DNA of 64,000 bases, from positions 1-64,000 of the forward strand of contig QCMG01000008.1 of NCBI GenBank assembly GCA_003213955.1. Direction: 5' to 3'. Under the pieces are notes generated by a model. The model was not told the origin of the DNA and did not search any database. It saw only the letters and a program-made list of their open reading frames with translations. A program made the translations under genes and the position numbers. Every line of letters starts with the position of its first letter. Within the stretch, counting starts at the first letter, position 1. Below, in pieces: positions 1 to 8,028 of this stretch. The DNA is from Prochlorococcus sp. AG-418-M08 (GTDB taxonomy: Bacteria > Cyanobacteriota > Cyanobacteriia > PCC-6307 > Cyanobiaceae).

Positions 1-129
1 TCTATTCTTTTTGGGCCTAAAATCGAGAGCACAATAACTGAAATTAAAAAAATTTCAGGAGAATTTAAACCTAAAAATTTCATCAATAATTTATCTTCTA
101 GATTTACTTTAGTACATCATAAAAATTAA
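1..129 (+). CDS. C-terminal 42 residues of an unidentified protein (cut by window edge)
   Basis: An open frame runs from base 1 to a TAA at 127-129 and ends ...TLVHHKN. It has no start in the window, so it is the tail of a gene that begins upstream. The piece is basic and Ile/Phe-rich, with no motif that identifies the family. It converges on the minus-strand gene whose stop lies 2 bases further on. Confidence 0.6.
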   Translation, partial: SILFGPKIESTITEIKKISGEFKPKNFINNLSSRFTLVHHKN

Positions 130-131
130 GG

Positions 132-563
132 CTAATTATTTTCAAAAGTGGGTAAATAAAGTTCTCTATTTGAAGCAATAATACCTTCTTCTTTAAAAAA
201 GATTTCTAATTCAGTCAAATCATTAATATTAATATTATCTCCGCAATTATCTATAATATTATTTGAAGTAAATTCCCAAAGATCATCTAAATATTGATTA
301 TCATCTGGAAATGCTACAAATTTTAAATATGTATTATTTAAGGCATATTCACTTGCAAATTCAGAATCTAATCCCTCCTTTTTTGCATCACAAAAAACCT
401 TCGCAAATCTTTTACCTACTGAACTCTGAGCACTTGATAAATCAAGGCTTTTTTGTGTCGCATAAACATTATTTGGTGCGATAAAAAGAAATATTGGAAG
501 TAGGATTGATAATATAAGTAGCAAAGATAAGATAAAAATTTTTAACCTTTTACAAGTTAGCAA
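132..563 (-). CDS. hypothetical secreted or membrane-anchored protein, 143 aa
   Basis: Not recognised. Residues 8-35 form a long hydrophobic N-terminal segment rich in Leu and Ile, followed by NNVYATQ, which resembles a signal-peptidase site or a membrane anchor. The remaining ~105 residues are soluble, acidic (several Asp/Glu near the C-terminus) and contain two cysteines (FCDAK and DNCGD). The protein is probably exported to the periplasm or thylakoid lumen, or tethered there. It converges with the preceding partial gene and is divergent from the dihydrouridine synthase. Confidence 0.6.
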   Translation of the reverse strand: MLTCKRLKIFILSLLLILSILLPIFLFIAPNNVYATQKSLDLSSAQSSVGKRFAKVFCDAKKEGLDSEFASEYALNNTYLKFVAFPDDNQYLDDLWEFTSNNIIDNCGDNININDLTELEIFFKEEGIIASNRELYLPTFENN

Positions 564-682
564 AAATAGTAACTATTTAAGACAATAAGAATTAAATCTA
601 ATAAAAATTTTAAGAATAAAAACTGAAGTAAATAAATCTTTATTCATCAAATTACAATTAATACAATTAATCTGAATTGATA

Positions 683-1690
683 ATGTCTTCGATTATAAAA
701 TTAAAGGGAAAAGGTGTGACTAAGATAATTAAAAGTAAAGTAATGTTGTCTCCGCTAGCAGGAGTTACAGATAAAATATTTAGAAAATTAGTAAGAAAAT
801 GGGCTCCAGATTCCCTACTTTTTACTGAAATGATAAATGCTACAAGTTTAAAAAAAGGATATGGCATCCAAAAAATAGATCAACTTGGATTAGAACATGG
901 ACCTATTGGTGTTCAAATTTTTGATAACAGACCCTATGCTGTTTCAGAGGCAGCTAAACTAGCGGAAGATTCAGGAGCATTTCTTATAGATATAAATATG
1001 GGATGTCCAGTTAAGAAAATTTCAAAGAAAGGAGGTGGAAGTGCCTTAATTAAAGATCGTTTATTAGCTATAGAATTAGTAAAAAGAGTTTCAAATGCCG
1101 TTAAAGTCCCTGTCACTGTAAAAACAAGGCTAGGTTGGGATAATAAACAAGAAAATATAGAAGAATTTTTATTAAATCTGCAAGATTCTGGCGCAGCAAT
1201 GATAACAATACATGGAAGAACTAGAAAAGAAGGCTTTTCAGGAACAGCCGATTGGGGCATGATTGGAAGAATTAAAGAACTTTTAGAAATACCAGTAATT
1301 GCAAACGGTGATATTAAAAATCCTAAAGATGCACTCAATTGCTTAAAAAAAACAAATGCTGACGGTCTAATGGTTGGGAGAGGCATTCTTGGTTCTCCTT
1401 GGAAGTTAGGAGAAATAGATTATGCAATTAAAGAACTTATAGGGTTTAAAGAACCAAATATTGAAGAAAAACTATTATTAATAATTGAACATTTAGATGA
1501 ACTTATAAAAGAAAAAGGAACCCATGGTTTATTAATAGCAAGAAAACATATTTCATGGACTTGTAAAAATTTTCCACAAGCTACAAAATTACGTAATAAT
1601 TTAGTAAGAGCAATCGACGCAGATGAGGTTAAACAATTAATAAATAAAACTATTGAAACTTTAAATACTGATCAAAAATTATTAATTTAG
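683..1690 (+). CDS. dus: tRNA-dihydrouridine synthase (Dus/NifR3 family)
   Basis: FMN-dependent reductase that converts uridine to dihydrouridine in the tRNA D-loop. From the ATG at 683 the protein has 335 residues, normal for the family. Visible hallmarks are LSPLAGVTD at residues 22-30, the catalytic cysteine in NMGCPVKK (Cys108), the TVKTRLGW phosphate-binding segment, HGRTR near 177, and the NGDI and MVGRG FMN loops, all on a TIM barrel. A TTG at 677 is two codons upstream in frame, but the ATG at 683 is the more natural start. A DUF2470 gene follows after 19 bases on the same strand. Which of the Dus A/B/C specificities applies cannot be told by eye. Confidence 0.92.
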   Translation: MSSIIKLKGKGVTKIIKSKVMLSPLAGVTDKIFRKLVRKWAPDSLLFTEMINATSLKKGYGIQKIDQLGLEHGPIGVQIFDNRPYAVSEAAKLAEDSGAFLIDINMGCPVKKISKKGGGSALIKDRLLAIELVKRVSNAVKVPVTVKTRLGWDNKQENIEEFLLNLQDSGAAMITIHGRTRKEGFSGTADWGMIGRIKELLEIPVIANGDIKNPKDALNCLKKTNADGLMVGRGILGSPWKLGEIDYAIKELIGFKEPNIEEKLLLIIEHLDELIKEKGTHGLLIARKHISWTCKNFPQATKLRNNLVRAIDADEVKQLINKTIETLNTDQKLLI

Positions 1691-1709
1691 AGAAAGAGAC
1701 TTCATTTAA

Positions 1710-1964
1710 ATGAAAATTATTAGTTCAAATACAAGTAAAAGAGTTTGTAATCATATGAATAAAGATCATATTGATTCTGTGCATAAATATCTTGTACATT
1801 ATGGAAAGATATCAAAGTTTAAGGAAGCTTATTTGGAGGAAATTTCAAGTCAATTCATGAAAATTAAATATGATGGTAAATCAGTAATTATAAATTTTAA
1901 AAATGAAATTTCAGAAGATGAAATTCATTCGACTCTTGTTTCTATGATAAAAGAAATTGAATAG
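1710..1964 (+). CDS. DUF2470-family small protein
   Basis: 84 residues containing CNHMNKDHIDSV at about 13-24. This matches the N-terminus of the DUF2470 fold, which also forms the C-terminal domain of HugZ-like haem-handling proteins. The domain stands alone here, without the FMN-binding split-barrel usually fused to it. It lies 19 bases after dus and may be cotranscribed. A link to haem or iron is family knowledge only; nothing in this sequence proves it. Confidence 0.75.
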   Translation: MKIISSNTSKRVCNHMNKDHIDSVHKYLVHYGKISKFKEAYLEEISSQFMKIKYDGKSVIINFKNEISEDEIHSTLVSMIKEIE

Positions 1965-1994
1965 ATAAATTTAACCAGAACTTATTAAAAAAAA

Positions 1995-2159
1995 CTAACG
2001 ATTTTTTTTAAAGTAATCGGAAATTAATTTACATTCTTCAAAAGTGAGCATACTTAACCTTGAACTAGCTTTACATTTTAAAATTGCACAAACAGCTAAC
2101 AAATCTGAACTGTCGACATTAAGTGCTTCTGAAAGCTCTAAAACTCTGAGACCTTTCAA
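1995..2159 (-). CDS. candidate small protein (about 54 aa) with possible TTG start
   Basis: A minus-strand frame ends with TAG at 1995-1997. From a TTG at 2157-2159 it reads LKGLRVLELSEALNVDSSDL... to ...CKLISDYFKKNR. The composition is protein-like (amphipathic helices, few rare residues) and the ELSEALNVDSSDLL segment resembles the small helical IF2 N-terminal type module. There is no ATG in the frame. The open frame extends upstream to the TAG that ends the next gene (2205-2207), and that stop lies in the same frame. It is either a short gene with a TTG start or the remnant of a once longer protein. Confidence 0.45.
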   Translation of the reverse strand: MKGLRVLELSEALNVDSSDLLAVCAILKCKASSRLSMLTFEECKLISDYFKKNR

Positions 2160-2204
2160 AATTTGACACCTACTGATAAGTTTGCAGGAGAGTTGTATTG
2201 TGAA

Positions 2205-2450
2205 CTAATGTGCAGCATTTTTCCCTAAACCAGCTATAAATGGGAAGGCTTGTTCATCACCAAATATATCTTCATTAGAATCTTTAGTAATATCAGTTTT
2301 ATCCTTATCTTTATTTTTAATACTATAAGGTTTTGAGTTCTTAGAAAAATCATTATTTAATTCATTTCCAATTTCATCTGCCAAGCAATAACTTATACTT
2401 ATAAAAAATGAAAAAACTAAAACGAAAACAAATGAAATGATCCTTTTCAT
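2205..2450 (-). CDS. small secreted protein, 81 aa
   Basis: Residues 1-25 are a clear signal peptide (MKRIISF, a hydrophobic core, then CLADE). The mature part is short, polar and Lys/Asp/Asn-rich. It ends in a more conserved-looking tail, DEQAFPFIAGLGKNAAH, which I take to be the functional part. No known domain was recognised. Export to the periplasm or lumen is likely. The stop codon is in frame with the open frame at 1995-2204. Confidence 0.7.
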   Translation of the reverse strand: MKRIISFVFVLVFSFFISISYCLADEIGNELNNDFSKNSKPYSIKNKDKDKTDITKDSNEDIFGDEQAFPFIAGLGKNAAH

Positions 2451-2560
2451 GAATTAGAAACTAATTAAATACTATTTTCCTATCTAAACAAAGTTAAGAA
2501 AAAAAATTTAATAATATGAAAACAATTCTAAATAAATATTATTTAGGAAATTAACTAAAA

Positions 2561-2797
2561 TTATTTATTTATTTTTTTTCTATTTTTAAATCTAACTAAA
2601 TAATAAAACCCAATAATAATAAGAATAGCTGTTGAAAATCTCAACAGAAAAACATAAACGATATAAACTAAAAAAGGAAAAAAACACGCCCTTTTAAAAT
2701 TGATTTTTTGATCTGCAGTCATTTTATTCCAATTTAAATAATCCCTCCACTGAAATATTTTTTTCATTTTTCTTTCTTTGTTTTTTCGATTAAACAT
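2561..2797 (-). CDS. small membrane protein, 78 aa
   Basis: Not recognised. A basic N-terminus (MFNRKNKERKMKK) precedes a Trp-rich stretch (FQWRDYLNWNKM). One long hydrophobic region (about residues 38-66, possibly two helices) follows, and then a basic tail. An alternative start is the Met at residue 11 (2767). It is divergent from the thioesterase gene at 2918. Confidence 0.6.
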   Translation of the reverse strand: MFNRKNKERKMKKIFQWRDYLNWNKMTADQKINFKRACFFPFLVYIVYVFLLRFSTAILIIIGFYYLVRFKNRKKINK

Positions 2798-2917
2798 AAC
2801 TTAAGAAATATAACTTTTGTATATTTTTTTTATTTTAATTAAGAAAGCGCAATATCACTTATAAGTAATAAATTATTTGATTATAAATATACAAATATAC
2901 TTACCTTGAATTTTTAA

Positions 2918-3331
2918 ATGAAAAAAAAAGTTTGGAAAATTAATAAGATAGTCTTACCTCAACATTCAGATCATGCCGGAGTTATGTGGCACGGTACATA
3001 TTTTAATTGGCTTGAAGAAGGAAGAATTAATGCTCTTGCAAAAGCAGGTATAAATTATTTTGAGCTTACTAACTATGGCTTTGAACTGCCGTTAGTAAAT
3101 GCATCAATAAAATATATTCAACCTATATATCTTGGAGATGAAATTTTAATTGAAAGTATTTTCAGCATAAGTAAAAGTCCAAGAATTAATATTCATTCAA
3201 AGTTAATTAATGAGACTAAAAAGGTTACTACTGTGGCTGATATTAATATAGTTCTCGTAGATAAAAATAATTTTTCTATTATTAGAAAAAGGCCTGATTT
3301 TATATCAAAGGCATTTCTTAAATTAAACTAA
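2918..3331 (+). CDS. hot-dog acyl-CoA thioesterase (4HBT family)
   Basis: 137 residues, the usual length for a single hot-dog domain. The N-terminal part has the HSDHAGVMWHGTYFNWLEEGR-like catalytic segment, with Asp18 in the position of the 4-hydroxybenzoyl-CoA thioesterase nucleophile/base. A second family segment is ELPLVNASIKYIQP. The layout resembles cyanobacterial 1,4-dihydroxy-2-naphthoyl-CoA hydrolases of the phylloquinone pathway. That substrate is an inference, because no other men genes are in the window. Cytosolic. Confidence 0.8.
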   Translation: MKKKVWKINKIVLPQHSDHAGVMWHGTYFNWLEEGRINALAKAGINYFELTNYGFELPLVNASIKYIQPIYLGDEILIESIFSISKSPRINIHSKLINETKKVTTVADINIVLVDKNNFSIIRKRPDFISKAFLKLN

Positions 3332-3388
3332 TAATTCTATTATTATTTAATTTACAAAATAATAAAAGCAATTAATTTCAATTAGCTA

Positions 3389-3589
3389 ATGAAGCATCTT
3401 TTAATAGATATAGATTCATATCAATATCAAATGGAATCAAGATATCAAGAAAACTCCTCTCTCACTAATCTTTTTACTGAAAACAAATTTATAGGTTGGT
3501 TGGGTCTATTTATTGTTTTCTTTTCAATCTTTGCAATAATTATTTTTCAATATTTTGAATGGGAAAGTAATGAAAAAAATAAAGATTAA
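3389..3589 (+). CDS. small single-pass membrane protein, 66 aa
   Basis: Not recognised. A polar N-terminal half (residues 1-32) precedes one hydrophobic helix, about residues 34-55 (GWLGLFIVFFSIFAIIIFQYF), and then an acidic/basic tail. A second Met at residue 15 is a possible start. It lies in a plus-strand run with the thioesterase and the next two genes. Confidence 0.55.
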   Translation: MKHLLIDIDSYQYQMESRYQENSSLTNLFTENKFIGWLGLFIVFFSIFAIIIFQYFEWESNEKNKD

Positions 3590-3629
3590 ATAAGTTTAGA
3601 TTATAATGTGGATAAATATGTCTTGTTAA

Positions 3630-3881
3630 ATGGCCATTTACTTAAAGATAACTAATCCGACAGAAGTTGTAAAAAAAAAGACCTCAAAATGGCTAACAGA
3701 TATAACGCCAGAAAGAATTGATAGGAAATTAGTTGAAGATGAAGTAATTAAGGGTATTATTGAACAATTAACACTAGAAGGGATTGAAGGGGAGATATCT
3801 GCGATAAATGGATTTGATGTGAAGAACTCAACATTAATAACAAAAAACGATTTTGTTATTAGAAAAACAAAATCTTTTTAA
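3630..3881 (+). CDS. conserved-type hypothetical protein, 83 aa
   Basis: A soluble, charged protein with no signal peptide or helix. The segment WLTDITPERIDRKLVEDEVIKGIIEQL looks like a compact alpha region, followed by a short beta-like tail. No known domain was recognised. It sits 28 bases before the Mrr-type nuclease gene and may be cotranscribed with it. Confidence 0.6.
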   Translation: MAIYLKITNPTEVVKKKTSKWLTDITPERIDRKLVEDEVIKGIIEQLTLEGIEGEISAINGFDVKNSTLITKNDFVIRKTKSF

Positions 3882-3909
3882 TGATTAAAATAGTAAATAT
3901 AAATATTAA

Positions 3910-4782
3910 ATGAATAATATATTTATAATAGTAGCTTCGTTAATTATATTAATAGTAATAGTTATTGTTAAAAATAATTTTTTAAAAAGAAGAAAATACA
4001 AATTAAACAATGCTTTAAAAGCAAATTATTTTTTAGAAACATTAAATAAACTTATTCAAGATAATAAATATAATCTATTAGAGGAAAGGATTAGATTAAA
4101 AGAGATAGATGCTTATGGAAATGAAGACTTAAAAAAGTGGATTGGGAATCCTCCTCTCGACGAAATATCAATAAAGGAGAGTCTCAATAATGGTTCAAAA
4201 AGATTTAAAGAGGGTATTCCTTACTTTTGGGAAAAAGTAATTTTAAAAGAATTTTTGGGTCAAGAGTCTTTTTTTGAAAAATGGAACTCTTATCGCAAGA
4301 TTAATCCCATTATTAATGATGAGATTATTGGAGCGAATAGAAATTTGGAGAATGAAGACTGGTTTATATTTATAGCAAGTCAAATAGAAAAATCTTGTTT
4401 AAACATGATAGGAAATAACTCCTTAAACAAAAATAATGAAAATTATAAAAAAGGAATTAGATTTGAAAATTATTGTATGGAAATTCTCAAACGAAATGGT
4501 TGGAACGTTAAAGAAACGCCAAACACTGGGGATCAAGGAGTCGATTTAATTGCCTCCATGGATAATTTAAGAATATGTATTCAATGTAAAGATCATAAAA
4601 AAATTATTGGGAACAAGGCTGTTCAAGAAATTTCAGCTGGGAAATTATATTGGAAAGGAACTCATGCGGTACTAGTTTCAAAATCTGGTTTTACAAAATC
4701 AGCACAAAAATTAGCCAGAGCTAATAAAGTGAAATTAATAAATAGCTATGAATTAGAAGATTTCGAAAACTTTTTAATTTAG
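3910..4782 (+). CDS. membrane-anchored Mrr-type restriction endonuclease-like protein
   Basis: 290 residues. Residues 3-20 are a hydrophobic N-terminal anchor, 30-175 a helical region of unknown role, and 183-290 a restriction-endonuclease-like (Mrr_cat type) domain. The catalytic set is visible: Glu186 in RFENYCMEIL, the GDQGVDLIA motif with Asp208/Asp212, and QCK (Gln225, Lys227), the Q-x-K variant typical of Mrr relatives. Family members cut DNA, often modified DNA. There is no methyltransferase or restriction specificity gene beside it. The anchor suggests action at the membrane, for example on incoming DNA; that is inference. Confidence 0.8.
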   Translation: MNNIFIIVASLIILIVIVIVKNNFLKRRKYKLNNALKANYFLETLNKLIQDNKYNLLEERIRLKEIDAYGNEDLKKWIGNPPLDEISIKESLNNGSKRFKEGIPYFWEKVILKEFLGQESFFEKWNSYRKINPIINDEIIGANRNLENEDWFIFIASQIEKSCLNMIGNNSLNKNNENYKKGIRFENYCMEILKRNGWNVKETPNTGDQGVDLIASMDNLRICIQCKDHKKIIGNKAVQEISAGKLYWKGTHAVLVSKSGFTKSAQKLARANKVKLINSYELEDFENFLI

Positions 4783-4787
4783 TTAAT

Positions 4788-5192
4788 TTACATTAACTGA
4801 GTTATTCCCTCCTTATATAAAACTATTGAAGTAAAAACGCCAGAAGCCCAAATTAAGCCTCTTAAAATAGGGATATTAAAAACATATGCACCAATATATA
4901 ACAAACGTAAAAGAGGATGTATCCAAGCAGCTATTAATGAGAAATTCGAATCAGGTAAAGTAATTAAGCAAAGCAAGCAGGCTGGAGCATGAATAGAAAT
5001 ACTTTCCCAGCAATTCTGATGACACCAAACTGCTCTTTTGCCAAAGTCAGGAAGTTCATTAAATAATGCCCTGGGCGCAGACATATTGTCCATTGAATAG
5101 CCAGCTTTGATTCTGCCGATTGTAAGAGGAATGGTCGATAATAAAACTACCAATACAGAAAGGCAAAGGCTCCATGCAAAAACAACTGACAT
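4788..5192 (-). CDS. MAPEG-family membrane protein
   Basis: 134 residues with about four hydrophobic helices, the size and layout of the MAPEG family (membrane-associated eicosanoid/glutathione metabolism proteins). The N-terminal helix is followed by an Arg/Asn/Pro-rich loop (SAPRALFNELPDFGKRAVWCHQNCWE), matching the cytosolic loop of the bacterial branch. Bacterial substrates are mostly unknown; glutathione-dependent detoxification is the family theme. It converges with the Mrr-type gene with 5 bases between the stops. Confidence 0.8.
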   Translation of the reverse strand: MSVVFAWSLCLSVLVVLLSTIPLTIGRIKAGYSMDNMSAPRALFNELPDFGKRAVWCHQNCWESISIHAPACLLCLITLPDSNFSLIAAWIHPLLRLLYIGAYVFNIPILRGLIWASGVFTSIVLYKEGITQLM

Positions 5193-5314
5193 ATATCTTT
5201 TATATTTACATAAGCTTAATAATTACTTTCTACTATCGCGTGAATAATATTTCTATCTTGGTTTAGAAGAACTTAAAATATAATTATCTAATTTTCAAAT
5301 TTTTAAAAATTTTT

Positions 5315-5443
5315 ATGAATTTCTCAAAAATACTAATAATAATTCTTAGTAGCATTTTTATTTATTTATCTTTCCTATTATTGGGGTTTAAACTAAGAAA
5401 TAAGAACTTAAAAGCACAAAATATATCTAAGAAAGAAAACTAA
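5315..5443 (+). CDS. small single-pass membrane protein, 42 aa
   Basis: ATG at 5315, TAA at 5441-5443. The N-terminal 26 residues are a hydrophobic helix (KILIIILSSIFIYLSFLLLG) and the rest is a Lys/Asn-rich tail. Not recognised; it resembles the many one-helix peptides of picocyanobacteria. It is weakly supported, because low-complexity AT-rich DNA can produce such frames by chance. Confidence 0.4.
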   Translation: MNFSKILIIILSSIFIYLSFLLLGFKLRNKNLKAQNISKKEN

Positions 5444-5571
5444 TTAAATTTTTAATTTCCTAAAAAATTAAAAACATATTTAATTTATCTTTATATTATG
5501 GAAAAATACAAATTAACTAATAATATTAGTTAAAAGATTTATATTTTTTTCTATTTCAGCCAATAAAAATA

Positions 5572-5865
5572 ATGAAAAAGATTTATAAATTTTTAAAGAG
5601 TTTTTTATTTATATCTTTTTGGCTAATACTCTCTTCTTATCTCCAAAGATATTGGAATACATTCCATTGGGAATTTATCTACCTTAATATAAGAACAGTA
5701 TTTGATAGAGAATTTTGGTTTGTTTTAGAAAAATACCTTTTTGGAATTGACTTTGGTTATTGGATAGAGGAATTATTAAAATTTTTATCGTATGAAATAC
5801 CTATGGAGTCTTTTAAATATTTACCAATTTTCTTTTTTTTAAAATATATTTGGATTAAAAAATAA
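5572..5865 (+). CDS. aromatic-rich membrane protein, 97 aa
   Basis: Not recognised. It is unusually rich in Phe, Trp and Tyr, with hydrophobic stretches at about 8-22 and 78-92. Between them is an amphipathic Trp-rich section (RYWNTFHWEFIYLNIRTVF). It may lie at the membrane surface. It converges with the PAP/fibrillin gene, with 7 bases between the stops. Confidence 0.5.
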   Translation: MKKIYKFLKSFLFISFWLILSSYLQRYWNTFHWEFIYLNIRTVFDREFWFVLEKYLFGIDFGYWIEELLKFLSYEIPMESFKYLPIFFFLKYIWIKK

Positions 5866-5872
5866 AAAAGAT

Positions 5873-6415
5873 TTAAAAAGATTCAATAAACTCTTGAAAT
5901 CCATTAAACAAAAGGTCGTCCTCAATTTTTCTTAGAACAAATAAAGATCCTTTATCACCTCTACAAATTCTAAGATCATTATTCAAAAAAGTAATATCTA
6001 ACCATCCATTTTGTTCATTTTTTATTTTTGTTAAGGCATTTATCTTTTTTACTCCAATTTTAGGTCCAATTAAGCCCGCATGAGTAAATCTTATTCCAAT
6101 TTTTTTTTCATTTATAGATTTCAATTTTAATACTATTCCTATTCCTATAATTGCCTTTAATCTAGGAGGTTTAAGCAAATTTAAACCCTTAAAATTAAAT
6201 GGATCAAGAAATTGAAAATTATCAACTAACGATGAATAATTCAAAAAAGGAGCTTTTGAACTACTCCATATAAGTTTCCATATACCTTTTAATTTGTGAA
6301 TATCGTTACTAAAAGTAAAATTAGAATCCATTTCTAATTCTTTAGCAATTTTCTCAATTTTTTCTGTATTTTGATTGGTAACAAGCAATTCCAATAATTG
6401 ATCCTCTAATTTCAT
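5873..6415 (-). CDS. PAP/fibrillin-family protein (plastid-lipid-associated type), 180 aa
   Basis: The KGIWKLIWSSSKAPFLNYSS segment (about 44-63) matches the L-x-G-x-W-x-L-x-Y-S/T-S signature of PAP/fibrillin lipocalin-like proteins. It is followed by beta-rich sequence and a short C-terminal hydrophobic end. In plants and cyanobacteria these proteins associate with thylakoid lipids and isoprenoids and with photoprotection. A second family member is encoded at 8712-9476. The size fits a single-domain member. Confidence 0.7.
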   Translation of the reverse strand: MKLEDQLLELLVTNQNTEKIEKIAKELEMDSNFTFSNDIHKLKGIWKLIWSSSKAPFLNYSSLVDNFQFLDPFNFKGLNLLKPPRLKAIIGIGIVLKLKSINEKKIGIRFTHAGLIGPKIGVKKINALTKIKNEQNGWLDITFLNNDLRICRGDKGSLFVLRKIEDDLLFNGFQEFIESF

Positions 6416-6492
6416 TTAAAAACCTAAATAATAACTTGAGCAAAAATACTTAATAGCCATGTGCTATATTCTACGCAGAATGTTTTGATCTC

Positions 6493-6777
6493 ATGACAAA
6501 AAGCTACTGGTTAAAGAAAATATCTATTCCAAATGCGGACTTGTTTCTCGAATACATTAGAACAGTACTGCCGTGGATAAAGTCTGTAGGGGGAATAGTA
6601 GTAAAAAGAGATTTAATACAGGACTCTAATTCAAGTAAATGGGACGGTGGTCAACTGGGCATTGTAATTGAATTCGAATCAAAGGTAGCAGCAAAAAAAG
6701 CCTTTTATTCTGAAGTTTTTCAAAATTACCTTCGGACAAGAGACTTAATGGAACTAGTTACAATAAGCACTTTTTGA
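6493..6777 (+). CDS. DUF1330-like small protein, 94 aa
   Basis: Soluble alpha/beta protein. The layout KISIPNADLFLEYIRTVLPWIKSVGG...VVKRD...GQLGIVIEFESKVAAKKAFYSEVFQNYLRTRD follows the ferredoxin-like dimeric DUF1330/ABM-type fold (strand, helix, strand, 'VIEFES...A..A..S..Y'). Function unknown. A TATATT hexamer upstream at about 6468 could be its -10 box. Confidence 0.65.
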   Translation: MTKSYWLKKISIPNADLFLEYIRTVLPWIKSVGGIVVKRDLIQDSNSSKWDGGQLGIVIEFESKVAAKKAFYSEVFQNYLRTRDLMELVTISTF

Positions 6778-6952
6778 AAGTTAGCAAATTATAAATAGAA
6801 CAATTTTGTATAAAATATCTCATAAAATCTTTTGATTTAATTAGTTAAAGAATAAGTATTTACTACTATTAATGACTTTTTGTAATATTCATAACTTCAC
6901 TACCAAGCTACTCTTTAGCAAAATTTGAATATGTAATTAAGAACTAAATTAA

Positions 6953-7132
6953 ATGAACTATTCAACAGAACAAGAAGATTATTTAATGACAACCCCATAT
7001 ACAAAAAAAATCCAAAGAAAATTCAAAGAAGTTAAGTCTTATCTTGAAAAAAATGGGTTTAATTCCTCTTCACAAGGTTTAATGCAGGATATTATTAGTT
7101 CTCAAGAATATATGTCCAAAAATGATTTATAA
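6953..7132 (+). CDS. small soluble hypothetical protein, 59 aa
   Basis: ATG at 6953, TAA at 7130-7132. Polar and probably helical (YTKKIQRKFKEVKSYLEKNG), with Ser/Gln-rich ends. Not recognised. Its last six bases overlap the end of the convergent gene at 7127. Amino-acid use looks protein-like rather than low complexity. Confidence 0.5.
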   Translation: MNYSTEQEDYLMTTPYTKKIQRKFKEVKSYLEKNGFNSSSQGLMQDIISSQEYMSKNDL

Positions 7133-7300
7133 AATATTTTTTAAATAATAAAATCCACCTATCAAGAAAGGTAATAATATACCTATGAATAAGAAAAAAG
7201 ATTTCTTTGACTCCCCTTCAGTTATTGGATTTATTTCTGGTTCAATTGCGAATCCATTTTGTCTGCCTCCACTTTCTGTTGTATAACCTTTTTTATTCAT
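7127..7300 (-). CDS. Ssl1498-type light-harvesting-like small protein, 57 aa
   Basis: I start at the ATG at 7298-7300. The protein then begins MNKKGYTTESGGRQNGFAIEP, which matches the cyanobacterial ssl1498 family (Y-T-x-E-x-G-R-x-N-x-F-A-x-E-P). One transmembrane helix follows at about 33-53. A longer open frame up to 7402 exists, but its extra residues are low complexity and run towards another small gene at 7383. The family is linked by similarity to HLI/light-harvesting-like proteins of the thylakoid membrane; its function is not settled. Confidence 0.65.
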   Translation of the reverse strand: MNKKGYTTESGGRQNGFAIEPEINPITEGESKKSFFLFIGILLPFLIGGFYYLKNIL

Positions 7301-7382
7301 AACAAAAAAATTTAATATGATTATCTCATAAAAATATTTTTGTTTTAAACTTATTTTACACTTAGAAAAATTAATTATATTG

Positions 7383-7520
7383 TCAATACTTATTAATCTC
7401 AATCTTAGATTTTAAATTAGCTGCTTTTTTTAGTAGACCAACAACTTCTTTTCTACCATTAGCCAATTCAGCCCTATTAATTAATTCGCTATATTTTTTT
7501 GTAATCTCTCTATGGTTCAT
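7383..7520 (-). CDS. small soluble hypothetical protein, 45 aa
   Basis: ATG at 7518-7520, TGA at 7383-7385. The sequence (MNHREITKKYSELINRAELA... LLKKAANLKSKIEINKY) looks like a two-helix, basic peptide with good amphipathic pattern. Not recognised. It precedes the Ssl1498-type gene on the same strand, which supports the shorter start chosen for that gene. Confidence 0.5.
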   Translation of the reverse strand: MNHREITKKYSELINRAELANGRKEVVGLLKKAANLKSKIEINKY

Positions 7521-7610
7521 TAAATTTAAATATTTAATTAAATTATATGAATCTTGAAATTAAATTTTGTATAAAAGGTATCTTTATACAGTTTTAATTT
7601 CTAAAGTTAA

Positions 7611-7910
7611 TTATTTAAACCAACCTTTTTTTTTATTTCCTAAATTTTCAATAGATGCAGATTGTCTACTAAATAACCCTTTTTTCTTAGGCTTAACTTC
7701 CTCTATAATCGGTTCAGTTTTTCTGCCAAACAATCCTTTTCTCTTAAGTTTATCATTAATATTTTTTGATTCGTTCAATTTTTTCTTAGATGATTTCAAT
7801 TGAGTCTTAATTGTTTTTTTACCGTCTGATAGAAGTTGATAGACAAAAAAGGCAAACACACTAAAAAAGCCTAGTGCTTGAACTAATGCAGTTCCGAAAT
7901 TATCAAACAT
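7611..7910 (-). CDS. membrane-anchored, lysine-rich protein, 99 aa
   Basis: Residues 5-26 (FGTALVQALGFFSVFAFFVYQL) form one helix. The rest is a highly basic coiled-coil-like tail with three spaced copies of a K-G-[LW]-F motif (KRKGLFGRKTEP, KKKGLFSRQSAS, KKKGWFK). The repeated K-G-[LW]-F boxes may bind membrane or an acidic partner; this is inference. Conserved-looking, family not recognised. Confidence 0.65.
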   Translation of the reverse strand: MFDNFGTALVQALGFFSVFAFFVYQLLSDGKKTIKTQLKSSKKKLNESKNINDKLKRKGLFGRKTEPIIEEVKPKKKGLFSRQSASIENLGNKKKGWFK

Positions 7911-8028
7911 TTGTGGAATTATATTTATGTGTAAATTCTAAATATAATTATGGATAAATATTTTAAAAAATGTGGAGCCTTGAACTATAAACTCAAAAAA
8001 TAAAAAAATAAAAAAATAAAAAAAAACA

